From JASUTC01 sp035447925 (lineage in GTDB: Bacteria > Thermotogota > Thermotogae > MWEM01): a stretch of 20,724 nt of DNA. The DNA is taken from assembly GCA_035447925.1 (NCBI GenBank), contig DAOTHY010000039.1:1-20724 (forward strand), written 5' to 3'. The notes below the pieces were generated by a model. The model searched no databases, had not been told where the DNA came from, and saw only the letters and a list, made by a program, of their open reading frames with translations. This document shows positions 8,141-15,762 of this stretch, piece after piece (position 1 is the first letter of the stretch; every line of letters starts with the position of its first letter). The position numbers and the translations under genes were made by a program.

Positions 8141-8186
8141 AAAAAAAACTATAATAAAAGGGACAATTTGTCCATTGCCCCTTTTT
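8141..8186 (-). terminator. Rho-independent terminator of the Nif11-like peptide gene
   Basis: On the minus strand AAAAGGGGCAAT (8185-8174) pairs with ATTGTCCCTTTT (8167-8156). This is a 12-bp stem with one G-T pair and a six-base loop. After seven A/T-rich bases comes a run of eight T (8148-8141). It lies about 20 bases after the stop codon. Confidence 0.88.
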
Positions 8187-8203
8187 CAACACCCGGCTTA
8201 TGA

Positions 8204-8446
8204 TTAATGAAAGACAATCTTGCCTCCGGCAACGGCGGAGAGTTCTTCTTCTCCCAATTCATCATTTTCATTGGCCTGAAGGAGGTTTAGGCCTTCTTGA
8301 GCCAGGTTGTCTGATAGCTCTATCCCGTTTTGATTAGCCGCTTTTATAATTTCTTCTTTCGTTGTAAGCCCTTCAAATTGCTGCAACCAATCTTTACCCA
8401 TTTTTCTTTCAATTTCTCTGATCTTCTCAAGAAAAGATATTGTCAT
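8204..8446 (-). CDS. Nif11-like leader peptide (putative RiPP precursor) with a five-residue core
   Basis: 80 residues, mostly helical and acidic near the end. It has the Nif11/NHLP precursor layout: an N-terminal FLEKIREIERKM helix, a middle region TTKEEIIKAANQNGIELS, and a classic EEELSAVAGG processing site with Gly74-Gly75. Only KIVFH follows, with no Cys, Ser or Thr for lanthionine, thioether or azole chemistry. AAAGGAG lies seven bases before ATG 8446. An extended -10 (TGGTACAAT) and a clean terminator make it a monocistronic unit. In known systems such leaders are matured by LanM, radical-SAM or other enzymes and cleaved by a C39 peptidase-transporter; none is in the window. It may act in trans with distant enzymes, give a very short product, or be a truncated precursor. 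The neighbouring MMPL exporter is divergent. Confidence 0.75.
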   Translation of the reverse strand: MTISFLEKIREIERKMGKDWLQQFEGLTTKEEIIKAANQNGIELSDNLAQEGLNLLQANENDELGEEELSAVAGGKIVFH

Positions 8447-8486
8447 GGCTATTCTCCTTTATGAATGATTTGATTAAACAATTAAG

Positions 8487-8495
8487 ATTGTACCA
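8487..8495 (-). promoter_or_regulatory. Extended -10 promoter of the Nif11-like gene
   Basis: TGGTACAAT on the minus strand (TGn plus TACAAT), about 41 bases upstream of ATG 8446. No good -35 is present, which is normal for extended -10 promoters. Confidence 0.6.
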
Positions 8496-8589
8496 CATTT
8501 CGAGCCTCATATTCTGCTACCCCGAGTTAAGTATCTGTTGGAGTGATCATGTTCAGAATATTGCATGATAAAGAAAAACCCTTTTGTCA

Positions 8590-8617
8590 TTTGAATAAGA
8601 CCCTTTTCGTGTATAAT
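8590..8617 (+). promoter_or_regulatory. Probable promoter of the MMPL/RND gene
   Basis: TATAAT at 8612-8617 with a weak -35 (TTTGAA at 8590-8595, 16-base spacer). The start codon at 8692 is about 75 bases downstream, so the mRNA has a moderate leader. The element lies about 120 bases from the divergent Nif11-like promoter. Confidence 0.5.
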
Positions 8618-8691
8618 AGAAAAGTTCTTTTGAATTTCCCGCTCTCCTGTGATTACGATGAACAGGGTACTGCATTCTGAGGTGTGAAACC

Positions 8692-10866
8692 ATGAAAAAA
8701 AACGTAAACAAAAACGGATCACGATTAAAACGAAATATTTTAACCATTGCCATCCTCATCGCTACAGTATTGATGGTAGTTTATGTTGTCAGGCATATTT
8801 ATTTTGATGCTTCATTCAACGCCTTTTTAAGCGAAGACAGCAAGACAATCCATTCGATGGAACAGATTGCCATTCGTTTTGGAGATGCCAGCACGTTGAT
8901 GCTGTTGATTGACCTGGATCAAAATGATGTATCCTCAAGCCTTTCACAAGTACATCTCCTGGTTGATGAGATCGAAAAACTATCGTTTGTCAACGGTGTA
9001 GATTCCGTCTTTGACGCCCAAAAAGTCCTGGGATTTACTTTTAGCGCTCCGTTTATCCGGACCGGTCCGTATGTCAAAGAAGAGGCAGGCAACTTCACGA
9101 TTGACAGCAGTATCCTTGAAGATTCCTTTTATGTAGGTTCTCTTATTTCTCGGGACGGTTCAACACTGGCGATTACTATTCGAAAAAAAGCGGATTATCA
9201 GGCAGACACTCTCGATCTGGTTTCAACGCTTTTCGAGACGATTGATGCCAACACCAGCTTGCCCTATCATCTGGTTGGCGAGGATGTGGTCAATTACGAA
9301 CTGTTTGCTTCCATTCAGAATTTCACTTTTGTCTATCCACCGATCATTATTTTTGCCGTTTTCGGCATCTTCATGGTGAAATTCAGAAACCTTTATCTGT
9401 CATTTCTCACATTGGTTCCTCCGATAATCGCTTCAGTGTGGATTTTGTTTCTACTGCTGGTTTTAGGAAGAAACATAAACGTGCTGACGGTCTTAATCCC
9501 ATCCTTTCTGATCATCATAGGATCTGCATACGGGATGCATTTTTTGTCACGATTTATGGAGCAAGACTATGAGGGCAATAAAAAAACGGCCTTGATACGA
9601 GGAACCAGCCAAGAAGAACGAACGCCTATCTTTTTTTCCGCATTCACCACTATGGCAGGCTTCTTTTCATACGTTTTTTTAAACATGCGGGCCTTTCGAG
9701 ATATGGGATTGTTCATCGCTATCGGAATTTTTTTCTGTGCACTTTTTACCATGACGGTGATACCGTCTCTTCTCTATTTCAGTAAAAACACCCAAAAACA
9801 CTTTCAAAAGCACAAAAAGTATCAATTAACCATTCCAAAATGGCTGTCTTTCAGTTTTATCCTCTTTACAATCATCGGTATCATCGCTGCCCCGTTTATG
9901 ATCAAAAAAATCCCACTTGACATTAACTCATACGGCTACTTCAAACCCAATTCTACCTTGATTAAAGGGGTTCGGCATTTGGATGAAAAGTTCAACTGGG
10001 TTTCTAATTTTTATGTAATGGCTCAGCAAAAAAATTCAGACACATTTAATCCAATTCCGGATGAAATTCGTCAGTTCGCAGAAATTGACCAGCGTCTTTT
10101 GGACATTGAAGTGGTCACAAAAAATATGAGTCTTTTCGGATTGTCGAATAGTATGAATGTTTCACCCAACCTGTTATTGGCGTATATTCGCAACAGTGAA
10201 GCCGGTCAAGCATATGCCAAAACCTTTTATGCACAAAATGCCATCCGTTTCATGCTCTTTGCCAACGGCAACGACAGCGGTACAGCTCAGACACTGGTGG
10301 ATGAAATCGAAAGAATTCTGGCCGATTATCCTGATCTAGCATCCAAATACGATTTTTACACCGCAGGAATCCCTCTGGTTTGGCTGGAATTAAGCGAGGC
10401 TGTTGTTCAAAACCAGATTCAGAGTTTGATTCTTTCATTTATTCTAATCTTCTTGTTATTGTTGCTCATTTTCAGAAAATTGAAAACCTCTCTCTATTCT
10501 GCTATTCCCATCGGTTTGACCATTCTGTTTAATTTTATTTTTATGGGATTGTTGAAAATTCCTTTGGAGATCCCCACTGTGATCATTTCCGGAATGCTCA
10601 TGGGGCTGGTTATTGACTACGCTATTCACTTTATGTACTGGTTTAAAAAAACAGGCACCGTTTCAGATGCCTATTCCATGACGGCTTCGCCCATCATTTT
10701 CAACGGAGTAAGTCTGATGGCTTGTTTTGTGGTGCTGCTAAGTGCTCCTTTGATGCTGTATGTAAATTTATCACTGCTCATGATTCTTGGTATTGGGATG
10801 GGGGTATTATCCACTTTGGCATTTTTGCCCGGGATCATCGAAAGACTGTCAAAGAAGAGAAAATAA
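8692..10866 (+). CDS. MMPL/RND-superfamily exporter (HAE3-like)
   Basis: 724 residues with the two-fold RND layout. There is one membrane helix (~15-35), a large extracytoplasmic loop (~36-208), then a cluster of five helices (~210-230, 234-258, 263-283, 313-332, 338-362). The pattern repeats in the second half: helix ~384-403, loop to ~575, and five helices to ~720. The fourth-helix region reads GSAYGMHFLSRF in the first half and LVIDYAIHFMYW in the second, the paired motif of the HAE3/MMPL group. Members use the proton gradient to export lipids, hopanoids or peptides; the substrate here is unknown. GAGGTG sits eight bases before ATG 8692. It is divergent from the Nif11-like peptide gene and ends nine bases from the convergent lacI-type gene, with no clear terminator between. 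Confidence 0.9.
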   Translation: MKKNVNKNGSRLKRNILTIAILIATVLMVVYVVRHIYFDASFNAFLSEDSKTIHSMEQIAIRFGDASTLMLLIDLDQNDVSSSLSQVHLLVDEIEKLSFVNGVDSVFDAQKVLGFTFSAPFIRTGPYVKEEAGNFTIDSSILEDSFYVGSLISRDGSTLAITIRKKADYQADTLDLVSTLFETIDANTSLPYHLVGEDVVNYELFASIQNFTFVYPPIIIFAVFGIFMVKFRNLYLSFLTLVPPIIASVWILFLLLVLGRNINVLTVLIPSFLIIIGSAYGMHFLSRFMEQDYEGNKKTALIRGTSQEERTPIFFSAFTTMAGFFSYVFLNMRAFRDMGLFIAIGIFFCALFTMTVIPSLLYFSKNTQKHFQKHKKYQLTIPKWLSFSFILFTIIGIIAAPFMIKKIPLDINSYGYFKPNSTLIKGVRHLDEKFNWVSNFYVMAQQKNSDTFNPIPDEIRQFAEIDQRLLDIEVVTKNMSLFGLSNSMNVSPNLLLAYIRNSEAGQAYAKTFYAQNAIRFMLFANGNDSGTAQTLVDEIERILADYPDLASKYDFYTAGIPLVWLELSEAVVQNQIQSLILSFILIFLLLLLIFRKLKTSLYSAIPIGLTILFNFIFMGLLKIPLEIPTVIISGMLMGLVIDYAIHFMYWFKKTGTVSDAYSMTASPIIFNGVSLMACFVVLLSAPLMLYVNLSLLMILGIGMGVLSTLAFLPGIIERLSKKRK

Positions 10867-10875
10867 GAAAGCGCA

Positions 10876-11871
10876 TTAAGTATGTATGGTTTTGACGGAT
10901 TCTCGGATCACTAACTCCGTATTTAGCATGATCCGCCTTCTCACTTTGCTTTTTTCCTTTCCGGATATTCGGTTCATGATCAACTGGCCGGCAGTATAAC
11001 CCAATTCAAACCGAGGCTGGTTGATCGTGGTTAATCCGGGTGTGGTATACCGGCTCAGGGGTGCATCATCAAAGCCCATGACCGACACATCTTCAGGAAC
11101 ATGTATGCCTTCTTCGTAAAAAGCCCGCATACCCCCATAGGCCATCCAATCATCCACAAAAAAGGCTGCCGTGAATTTGATTCCCTTTTTTAAAGCATTT
11201 TTTACACCTAAATAACCGGTTTCAGGCTCAAAATCACCAGGCTCATAATGGACATGAAAGTCTCTTTTTTCTATTTCAGTGTCCATAAATGCCCTTTTTC
11301 TTAATATGGCCGAATAAACAATATCCTCCCCTTCAACAAACAAGATATTCCTATGCCCACAATCGTACAGATAATTGGCTGCAACTTTCGTACTGTTGTA
11401 ATTGTCAATGCTCACACTGTCTATTTTGATCTCACTGTCTTTTCTGTCAACTCCCACAACGGGTATCGTAGAGTCCAAAAGGTGCTTGATTTGTTCATCA
11501 TCACTGTCGGAGGTACATAAGACGATTCCATCCGCTTTTCTCTCGTAGAGTTCTGAGATAATGTCGATCTCTTTATTCAGCTCTTGTTTGGTGTTGGCCA
11601 GAAAGAACTCATAGCCGTTTTCCAACAAAGCCTCCTCGATTCCCAAGGTCAATTCCGGGTAGTGGTATCCCCTCAAATCAGGCACAATGATACCGACAAG
11701 GTTTTTGATTCGATTACTGATCATCGCCGTCCGCTGGTATCTGTATTGCTTCAAGGCAGCATAGACCTTTTTTTTCATTTTCTCTGAAACCTTTTCGCTA
11801 CCGTTTAACACTCTCGAAAACGTGGCAATGGATATCCCTGTTTTCATGGAGATTTCTCTTAATGTCGGCAT
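10876..11871 (-). CDS. LacI-family transcriptional repressor
   Basis: 331 residues. Residues 1-50 are the LacI helix-turn-helix (TLREISMKTGISIATFSRVLNGSEKVSEKM). Residues ~58-331 form the periplasmic-binding-protein-like sensor domain, beginning LVGIIVPDLRGYHYPEL and including VMGFDDAPLSRYTTPGLTTI. The hinge (AMISNRI) is a little unusual compared with the common ARSL form. AGAGGTG lies seven bases before ATG 11871. It starts 39 bases after the second ABC ATPase gene, so it is probably the last gene of the transport operon and autoregulated. The palindromes at 17532-17545, 17826-17839 and 17936-17949 are the best candidates for its operators. The inducer is likely a sugar of the imported beta-glycoside pathway, but the sequence does not show which. 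Confidence 0.92.
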   Translation of the reverse strand: MPTLREISMKTGISIATFSRVLNGSEKVSEKMKKKVYAALKQYRYQRTAMISNRIKNLVGIIVPDLRGYHYPELTLGIEEALLENGYEFFLANTKQELNKEIDIISELYERKADGIVLCTSDSDDEQIKHLLDSTIPVVGVDRKDSEIKIDSVSIDNYNSTKVAANYLYDCGHRNILFVEGEDIVYSAILRKRAFMDTEIEKRDFHVHYEPGDFEPETGYLGVKNALKKGIKFTAAFFVDDWMAYGGMRAFYEEGIHVPEDVSVMGFDDAPLSRYTTPGLTTINQPRFELGYTAGQLIMNRISGKEKSKVRRRIMLNTELVIRESVKTIHT

Positions 11872-11910
11872 CTTTCACCTCTGATTTTCTGATAGAATCG
11901 CTCGTTTTTT

Positions 11911-12825
11911 TTATTCACTGAAGAGAACTTTGTGATTAGCTTCCACCTCTTTAAAGCCTTCTCCTTCGTTTTCACGATAGAAGGTCTTCACATCCTGAAT
12001 AACGGTTTCAGGGAGAAAAGTCTCTTCTTTGTCCCATTTATTGCCAATTTCTGGAATTGACTCGAATAACATCTTGGTGTAAGGGTGAACCGGATTTTTG
12101 TAGATTTTTTCTGTGTCTCCCCTCTCCACCAATCTCCCTTTATACATGATCAAGGTTGTATCACTGATATAATATCCTAAGTTCAAATCGTGGGTGATAA
12201 ATAATACCGTCATACCATTCTTTTTGCACAATTCTACCAGAAGGTTCAAAACCCCGATTCGTGTTGAGGCGTCCAGCATGCTGATCAGTTCATCAGCGAT
12301 GAGAATATCCACATTTAATAACAGCGCTCTGGCGATGAGAAGCCGCTGAAGCTGTCCGCCACTCAGCTGATGGGGGAATTTGTTGAGAATTCTTTGAGGA
12401 TTCAGATTCACACTTTCAAGGGACTGTTCGATCAACTCTCTCCTGTTTTTAACCCCTTTCATGAAGCTGGCGAACACCATGTTAAAAATTCGGTCAATCC
12501 TAAACAACGGATTAAACGAGGAGAAGGGGTCTTGAAATATTGCCTGAACTTTTTTGTAATAGTCCTTTTTTTCATGTCGGCTGTTGATATGCGTGATATC
12601 CTGTCCGTTGTATATCAATTTACCTTCTGTGGGTTTGAGAAGCTTGAGAATAATTCTTCCAATGGTGGTTTTCCCGCTACCGCTTTCGCCTATCAGTGAA
12701 ATGACTTCCCCTTGATTCATGTTAAAAGTCACATCTTTTACCGCTACGGTTTTTTCGCCTGCGATGATTCCGGAAGTAAACACCTTTGTCAAATTTTCCA
12801 CTTTCATAATGGGTTTATTTTCCAT
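11911..12825 (-). CDS. ABC transporter ATP-binding protein, Opp/Dpp type (OppF/DppF position)
   Basis: 304 residues from ATG 12825. Walker A is GESGSGKTT (~46-54), signature LSGGQLQR (~154-161), Walker B DILIADE (~173-179), with the D-loop in SMLDAST and the switch His in FITHD. The end carries the short C-terminal extension seen in oligopeptide/oligosaccharide transporters (VHPYTKMLFESIPEIG). The start is set by GGAGGTGAG, which lies inside the upstream gene; the ATG overlaps that gene's last 11 bases, so translation is coupled. A longer frame to 12981 exists but would run over the other ATPase. With its partner it drives the importer formed by the two permeases. Opp/Dpp-type systems carry peptides or, in several lineages, plant-derived oligosaccharides; the context favours a beta-glycoside. 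Confidence 0.93.
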   Translation of the reverse strand: MENKPIMKVENLTKVFTSGIIAGEKTVAVKDVTFNMNQGEVISLIGESGSGKTTIGRIILKLLKPTEGKLIYNGQDITHINSRHEKKDYYKKVQAIFQDPFSSFNPLFRIDRIFNMVFASFMKGVKNRRELIEQSLESVNLNPQRILNKFPHQLSGGQLQRLLIARALLLNVDILIADELISMLDASTRIGVLNLLVELCKKNGMTVLFITHDLNLGYYISDTTLIMYKGRLVERGDTEKIYKNPVHPYTKMLFESIPEIGNKWDKEETFLPETVIQDVKTFYRENEGEGFKEVEANHKVLFSE

Positions 12826-13825
12826 CCAACTCACCTCCGGAGGTCTCTGTCTGAGTGCCAATCTCTTTCCAATGCCAACAGGAACAGAAGTGATGATCAC
12901 CAACCTGTTCCCTTTGGGGTGTTTGTTCGCATTTGTCCGTTTTGTAGGGGCATCTGAACCGGAAGCGGCACCCCTCTCCAATATTCAATAAATGCGGCGG
13001 TGTCCCCTTGATCCCCGCCAGCTTGTTATCTTTGTACTGAACTCCCACTTGTGGCAAGGAAGCAATGAGTGCTTTGGTATAAGGATGTCTGGGATTCGAG
13101 ACAATCTCATCTGTCGGTCCGATTTCCGCAAATTGCCCAGCATACATGATCATGATCCGTTCGGCAATTTGATAGAGTATGGATAAATCATGGGTGATAA
13201 AAATAACCGATCCGGTGATCCCCTCATCTCTTAATTTGACCAGCATATTCGCCACAAACCTTTGTGAACTGACATCCAGTGCCGATGTGATCTCATCTGC
13301 AATGATGAAATCCGGATCGAGAATCGTTGAAATGATCATGATCATGCGCTGTTTCATTCCCCCTGATAATTCAATGGAATAACGATCCAATACGGACGGT
13401 TCCAGGTTGATCATCTCAAGGCGTTCTTCAACCTTTTGAAAAAACTTCCTGTTGGGCCGGATGCCGTGTTCTTTCACAAGATCCGACAGAAATATTCTAA
13501 TCCTTTTTGTGGGACTAAAAGCATCCAAAGCATACTGTGGAATAACGGAAATGTTTTTCAGCCGCATCTTTTTGAACGCTTTTTCGCTGATTTTCATGAT
13601 ATCGGTTCCCAGGAGTTTAGCTTCACCTGAAATATAAGTCAGGGGTGGTTTTCTCAAAATGAGGGTGCTTGCCAACGTACTCTTGCCGCAACCGGATTCT
13701 CCTGCAATTCCAAGGATTTCACCTCTTTTCAAGTTAAAAGTGACCCCATCCAGGGCTTTGACATCCCCTTTGAGAATCTTGTAATACGCTTTCAGGTCTT
13801 TGATTTCCAATACATTTTCCGCCAT
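12815..13825 (-). CDS. ABC transporter ATP-binding protein, Opp/Dpp type (OppD/DppD position)
   Basis: 336 residues. Walker A GESGCGKST (~42-50), signature LSGGMKQR (~153-160), Walker B FIIADE (~173-178). The C-terminal oligopeptide/dipeptide extension is present, with NPRHPYTKAL followed by a cysteine-rich tail (GCRFRFRCPY...CEQ...HHFCSCWHW) as in many DppD proteins. GAGGGAGA precedes ATG 13825 and sits inside the end of the upstream permease gene, which stops three bases before this start. It overlaps the next ATPase gene by 11 bases. It forms a heterodimer with that ATPase on the cytoplasmic face of the importer. Confidence 0.94.
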   Translation of the reverse strand: MAENVLEIKDLKAYYKILKGDVKALDGVTFNLKRGEILGIAGESGCGKSTLASTLILRKPPLTYISGEAKLLGTDIMKISEKAFKKMRLKNISVIPQYALDAFSPTKRIRIFLSDLVKEHGIRPNRKFFQKVEERLEMINLEPSVLDRYSIELSGGMKQRMIMIISTILDPDFIIADEITSALDVSSQRFVANMLVKLRDEGITGSVIFITHDLSILYQIAERIMIMYAGQFAEIGPTDEIVSNPRHPYTKALIASLPQVGVQYKDNKLAGIKGTPPHLLNIGEGCRFRFRCPYKTDKCEQTPQREQVGDHHFCSCWHWKEIGTQTETSGGELDGK

Positions 13826-13839
13826 GGGCTACATCTCCC
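13821..13839 (-). repeat. 19-base junction repeat, copy 2 (permease-ATPase boundary)
   Basis: On the minus strand GGGAGRTGTAGCCCRTGGC holds the ribosome binding site, the upstream stop codon (TAG) and the downstream start. It matches 14691-14709 at 17 of 19 positions. Confidence 0.75.
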
Positions 13840-14695
13840 TCAGTCTTGGATTAAACACCTCATCCAGTCCGGTGTTGATAAAATATAAAGAAACGATGAG
13901 AATCGTCAACAATAAACCAGGTATAATCGCCCACCACCACATTCCAAGCTGAATGGCGTTCCAGTTCACGGCATTTTGCATCACCAGGCCAAGCGAAATT
14001 CCTTGAGTTGGGCCCAAACCGAGAAATTCAAGACTGACAGCTGCCAAAATGGTCCCGGTAAATTGAATGATATAGACCATAAAAACATAAGAAAACATGT
14101 TTGCAGCTATATCCTCCGCAATGATCTTTGTGACCGGTGCAGCAGAAATCCTTGACAAATTCACAAATTCCTGATTCTTTAATGACAGCGTTTGGGAACG
14201 AACAGCCCTGGCCGTCCAGGTCCAAGCCGTCAACCCGATAATCACGCTTTGACTGAGTATCCCACGGTAAGGCAAATAGGCGGATAAAATGATTAATAAA
14301 GCTAGCGTGGGAATCACCAAGAAGATATTGGTGATCATCATTAGGGTCTCATCGGCAAGCTTACCGCTGTAATATCCTGCCAAAAAGCCAATGATAAGAC
14401 CCACCAAGGTGGCAATGGTCCCCCCCACAAAGCCGACAATAAACGTGGAACGCAGCCCAAAGACCACACGCGTAAAAACGTCTTTTCCCATGAGGGTCGT
14501 TCCAAACCAAAAATCTTTTGAAGGAGGCATATAACCAGGTCCTGCAAACTCATCATAATCATATTTGGCGACCATGGGTCCAAAGATGGCTAATGCCAAT
14601 ATGGACATAAAAATGATAAGCCCAAATATGACTTTCCCATTGGTCAAAGCAAAATAAAGATTTTCGTGTTTTTTCCAGAATTCACTTTTTGCCAC
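13829..14695 (-). CDS. ABC transporter permease, Opp/Dpp type (OppC/DppC position)
   Basis: 288 residues beginning with GTG 14695; the ribosome binding site GGGGGAGG lies within the end of the preceding permease gene. It has an N-terminal helix (~23-43), an extracytoplasmic stretch with the family hallmark FGTTLMGKDVFTRVVFG, and five further helices. The coupling-helix (EAA-like) region reads NLSRISAAPVTKIIAEDIAAN, where it contacts the ATPases. The C-terminus GLDEVFNPRLREM is typical (compare DGLRDALDPRLR). It pairs with the other permease to form the channel. Confidence 0.94.
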   Translation of the reverse strand: MAKSEFWKKHENLYFALTNGKVIFGLIIFMSILALAIFGPMVAKYDYDEFAGPGYMPPSKDFWFGTTLMGKDVFTRVVFGLRSTFIVGFVGGTIATLVGLIIGFLAGYYSGKLADETLMMITNIFLVIPTLALLIILSAYLPYRGILSQSVIIGLTAWTWTARAVRSQTLSLKNQEFVNLSRISAAPVTKIIAEDIAANMFSYVFMVYIIQFTGTILAAVSLEFLGLGPTQGISLGLVMQNAVNWNAIQLGMWWWAIIPGLLLTILIVSLYFINTGLDEVFNPRLREM

Positions 14696-14709
14696 GGGCT
14701 ACACCTCCC
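14691..14709 (-). repeat. 19-base junction repeat, copy 1 (permease-permease boundary)
   Basis: This is the partner of 13821-13839. The two differences are purine transitions, one of which makes the start here GTG instead of ATG. Both copies put the stop codon between the ribosome binding site and the next start. Confidence 0.75.
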
Positions 14710-15688
14710 CCGAATAGGAAAATCTGACTCTGGGATCGACTAACATGTAAACAATATCCACCAAGAAGTTAGCCAGCAATACAAAAACAATGATAAAAAG
14801 AAAACAGCCTTGAACAAGGAAATAATCTTGATTCTGAATGGCTTTGAGTAAGATAAAACCCAAACCGGGGTAGGAAAACACTATCTGAGTCGTCAACGCA
14901 CCGGCAATGATGTTGCCCAGGCTGATAGCCAATCCGGTTACCTGGGGAAGGACACCGTTTCGAAAGGCGTACTTTCGAATGAGCTTTTCAGGAGCTCCCA
15001 ATGATTCCATGTATTTAGAATAATTGGAACCCATTTCATAGATGATCATGTTTCTCATCCCGATGGCCCAGCCACCAAGCTGCACAAGGAACAGCGTAAT
15101 AAACGGTAAAAACCAATGATGCAGAAAATCAAGGATAAAATCAATATTGAAAGCCGGTCTCATGGTTGCACTGTAGGCATTCGAAATGGGAAACCATGGC
15201 AATTGAACGCCAAGGAAAAACACCACAACAACGGCAAACCAAAAATAGGGTGAAGAGGTGAGAAAATAAAAAACAGGCATCAAATATTTATCTGCCTTTT
15301 TGTTCACACCTGAAAAGGCCCCCAGTTTATTACCCACTATCCAACTCAAAATAATGGAAGGTACCAATAATAAAATATCGAAGATAATGGCTTCATTGAT
15401 AACCGACATGACCGGTTTGGGAAAAGCGTATATGCTGGTGCCCAAGTCCCCTTTAAACAAAGTTGCCCAAAAATTGAAATACTGCTCCAGCAATGGCCTA
15501 TCCAGACCAAAAGATGCCGTAATCTGAGCTTGAATGATTTCCCGGCCACCTTCCATTCCCTGAAATCTGGAAAGAAGCATTTGAACGGGATCTCCAGGCA
15601 TAAATCTTGGAATCGCCCAGTCAATGGTAACCGCAAAGAAGAAGGTGATGAGGTAGATAAATATTTTTTTACCCAGGTATTTTTTCAT
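14699..15688 (-). CDS. ABC transporter permease, Opp/Dpp type (OppB/DppB position)
   Basis: 329 residues with an N-terminal helix (~9-27), the family motif PRFMPGDPVQMLLSRF, and an FGLDRPLLEQYFNFW segment. The remaining helices and a coupling-helix motif around YMESLGAPEKLIRKYAFRNG follow, and the protein ends VDPRVRFS. ATG 15688 is used; GAGAGGAG lies 14 bases upstream, longer than ideal, and no alternative in-frame start is closer. The gene follows the substrate-binding-protein gene by 74 bases that contain a strong hairpin (15716-15746). This may lower its expression relative to the binding protein. Confidence 0.93.
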   Translation of the reverse strand: MKKYLGKKIFIYLITFFFAVTIDWAIPRFMPGDPVQMLLSRFQGMEGGREIIQAQITASFGLDRPLLEQYFNFWATLFKGDLGTSIYAFPKPVMSVINEAIIFDILLLVPSIILSWIVGNKLGAFSGVNKKADKYLMPVFYFLTSSPYFWFAVVVVFFLGVQLPWFPISNAYSATMRPAFNIDFILDFLHHWFLPFITLFLVQLGGWAIGMRNMIIYEMGSNYSKYMESLGAPEKLIRKYAFRNGVLPQVTGLAISLGNIIAGALTTQIVFSYPGLGFILLKAIQNQDYFLVQGCFLFIIVFVLLANFLVDIVYMLVDPRVRFSYSGEV

Positions 15689-15715
15689 AGCGCCAAGAAC
15701 AACTCCTCTCTATAA

Positions 15716-15746
15716 ATTAGCAGGCCCCTTAAAAGGGCCTGCTAAT
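15716..15746 (-). promoter_or_regulatory. Intercistronic hairpin after the substrate-binding-protein gene
   Basis: ATTAGCAGGCCC (minus-strand 15746-15735 side) pairs perfectly with GGGCCTGCTAAT (15727-15716), with a 7-base loop. The bases after it (TTATAGAGAGG) are not a T-run, so it is not a normal terminator. It probably blocks 3' exonucleases or partly attenuates, raising binding-protein mRNA relative to the permeases. Confidence 0.7.
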
Positions 15747-15762
15747 AGAAGACTGTGTTTTT

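Larger units (their letters stand above)
7704..8203. other. Gene-poor 500-bp intergenic region
   Basis: This lies between two leftward genes. It should hold the promoter of the 1220-residue protein gene, but no convincing -35/-10 pair close to 7703 was found; a TTGACA at about 7747-7752 (minus) lacks a matching -10. A TTGCAC-17-TTATAC pair near 7976-8004 (minus) is a weak alternative that would give a very long leader. The region also holds one short open frame (7838-8011) and the terminator of the Nif11-like gene (8141-8186), both listed separately. Confidence 0.6.

Noticed and set aside
12826..12981. N-terminal extension of the second ABC ATPase (frame open to 12981)
   Set aside because: It overlaps the other ATPase gene deeply, has no homology to ABC proteins, and GGAGGTGAG sets the start at 12825.
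15716..15746. Rho-independent terminator after the substrate-binding-protein gene
   Set aside because: The stem is strong but no T-run follows, and the permease gene downstream belongs to the same operon; kept as an intercistronic hairpin.
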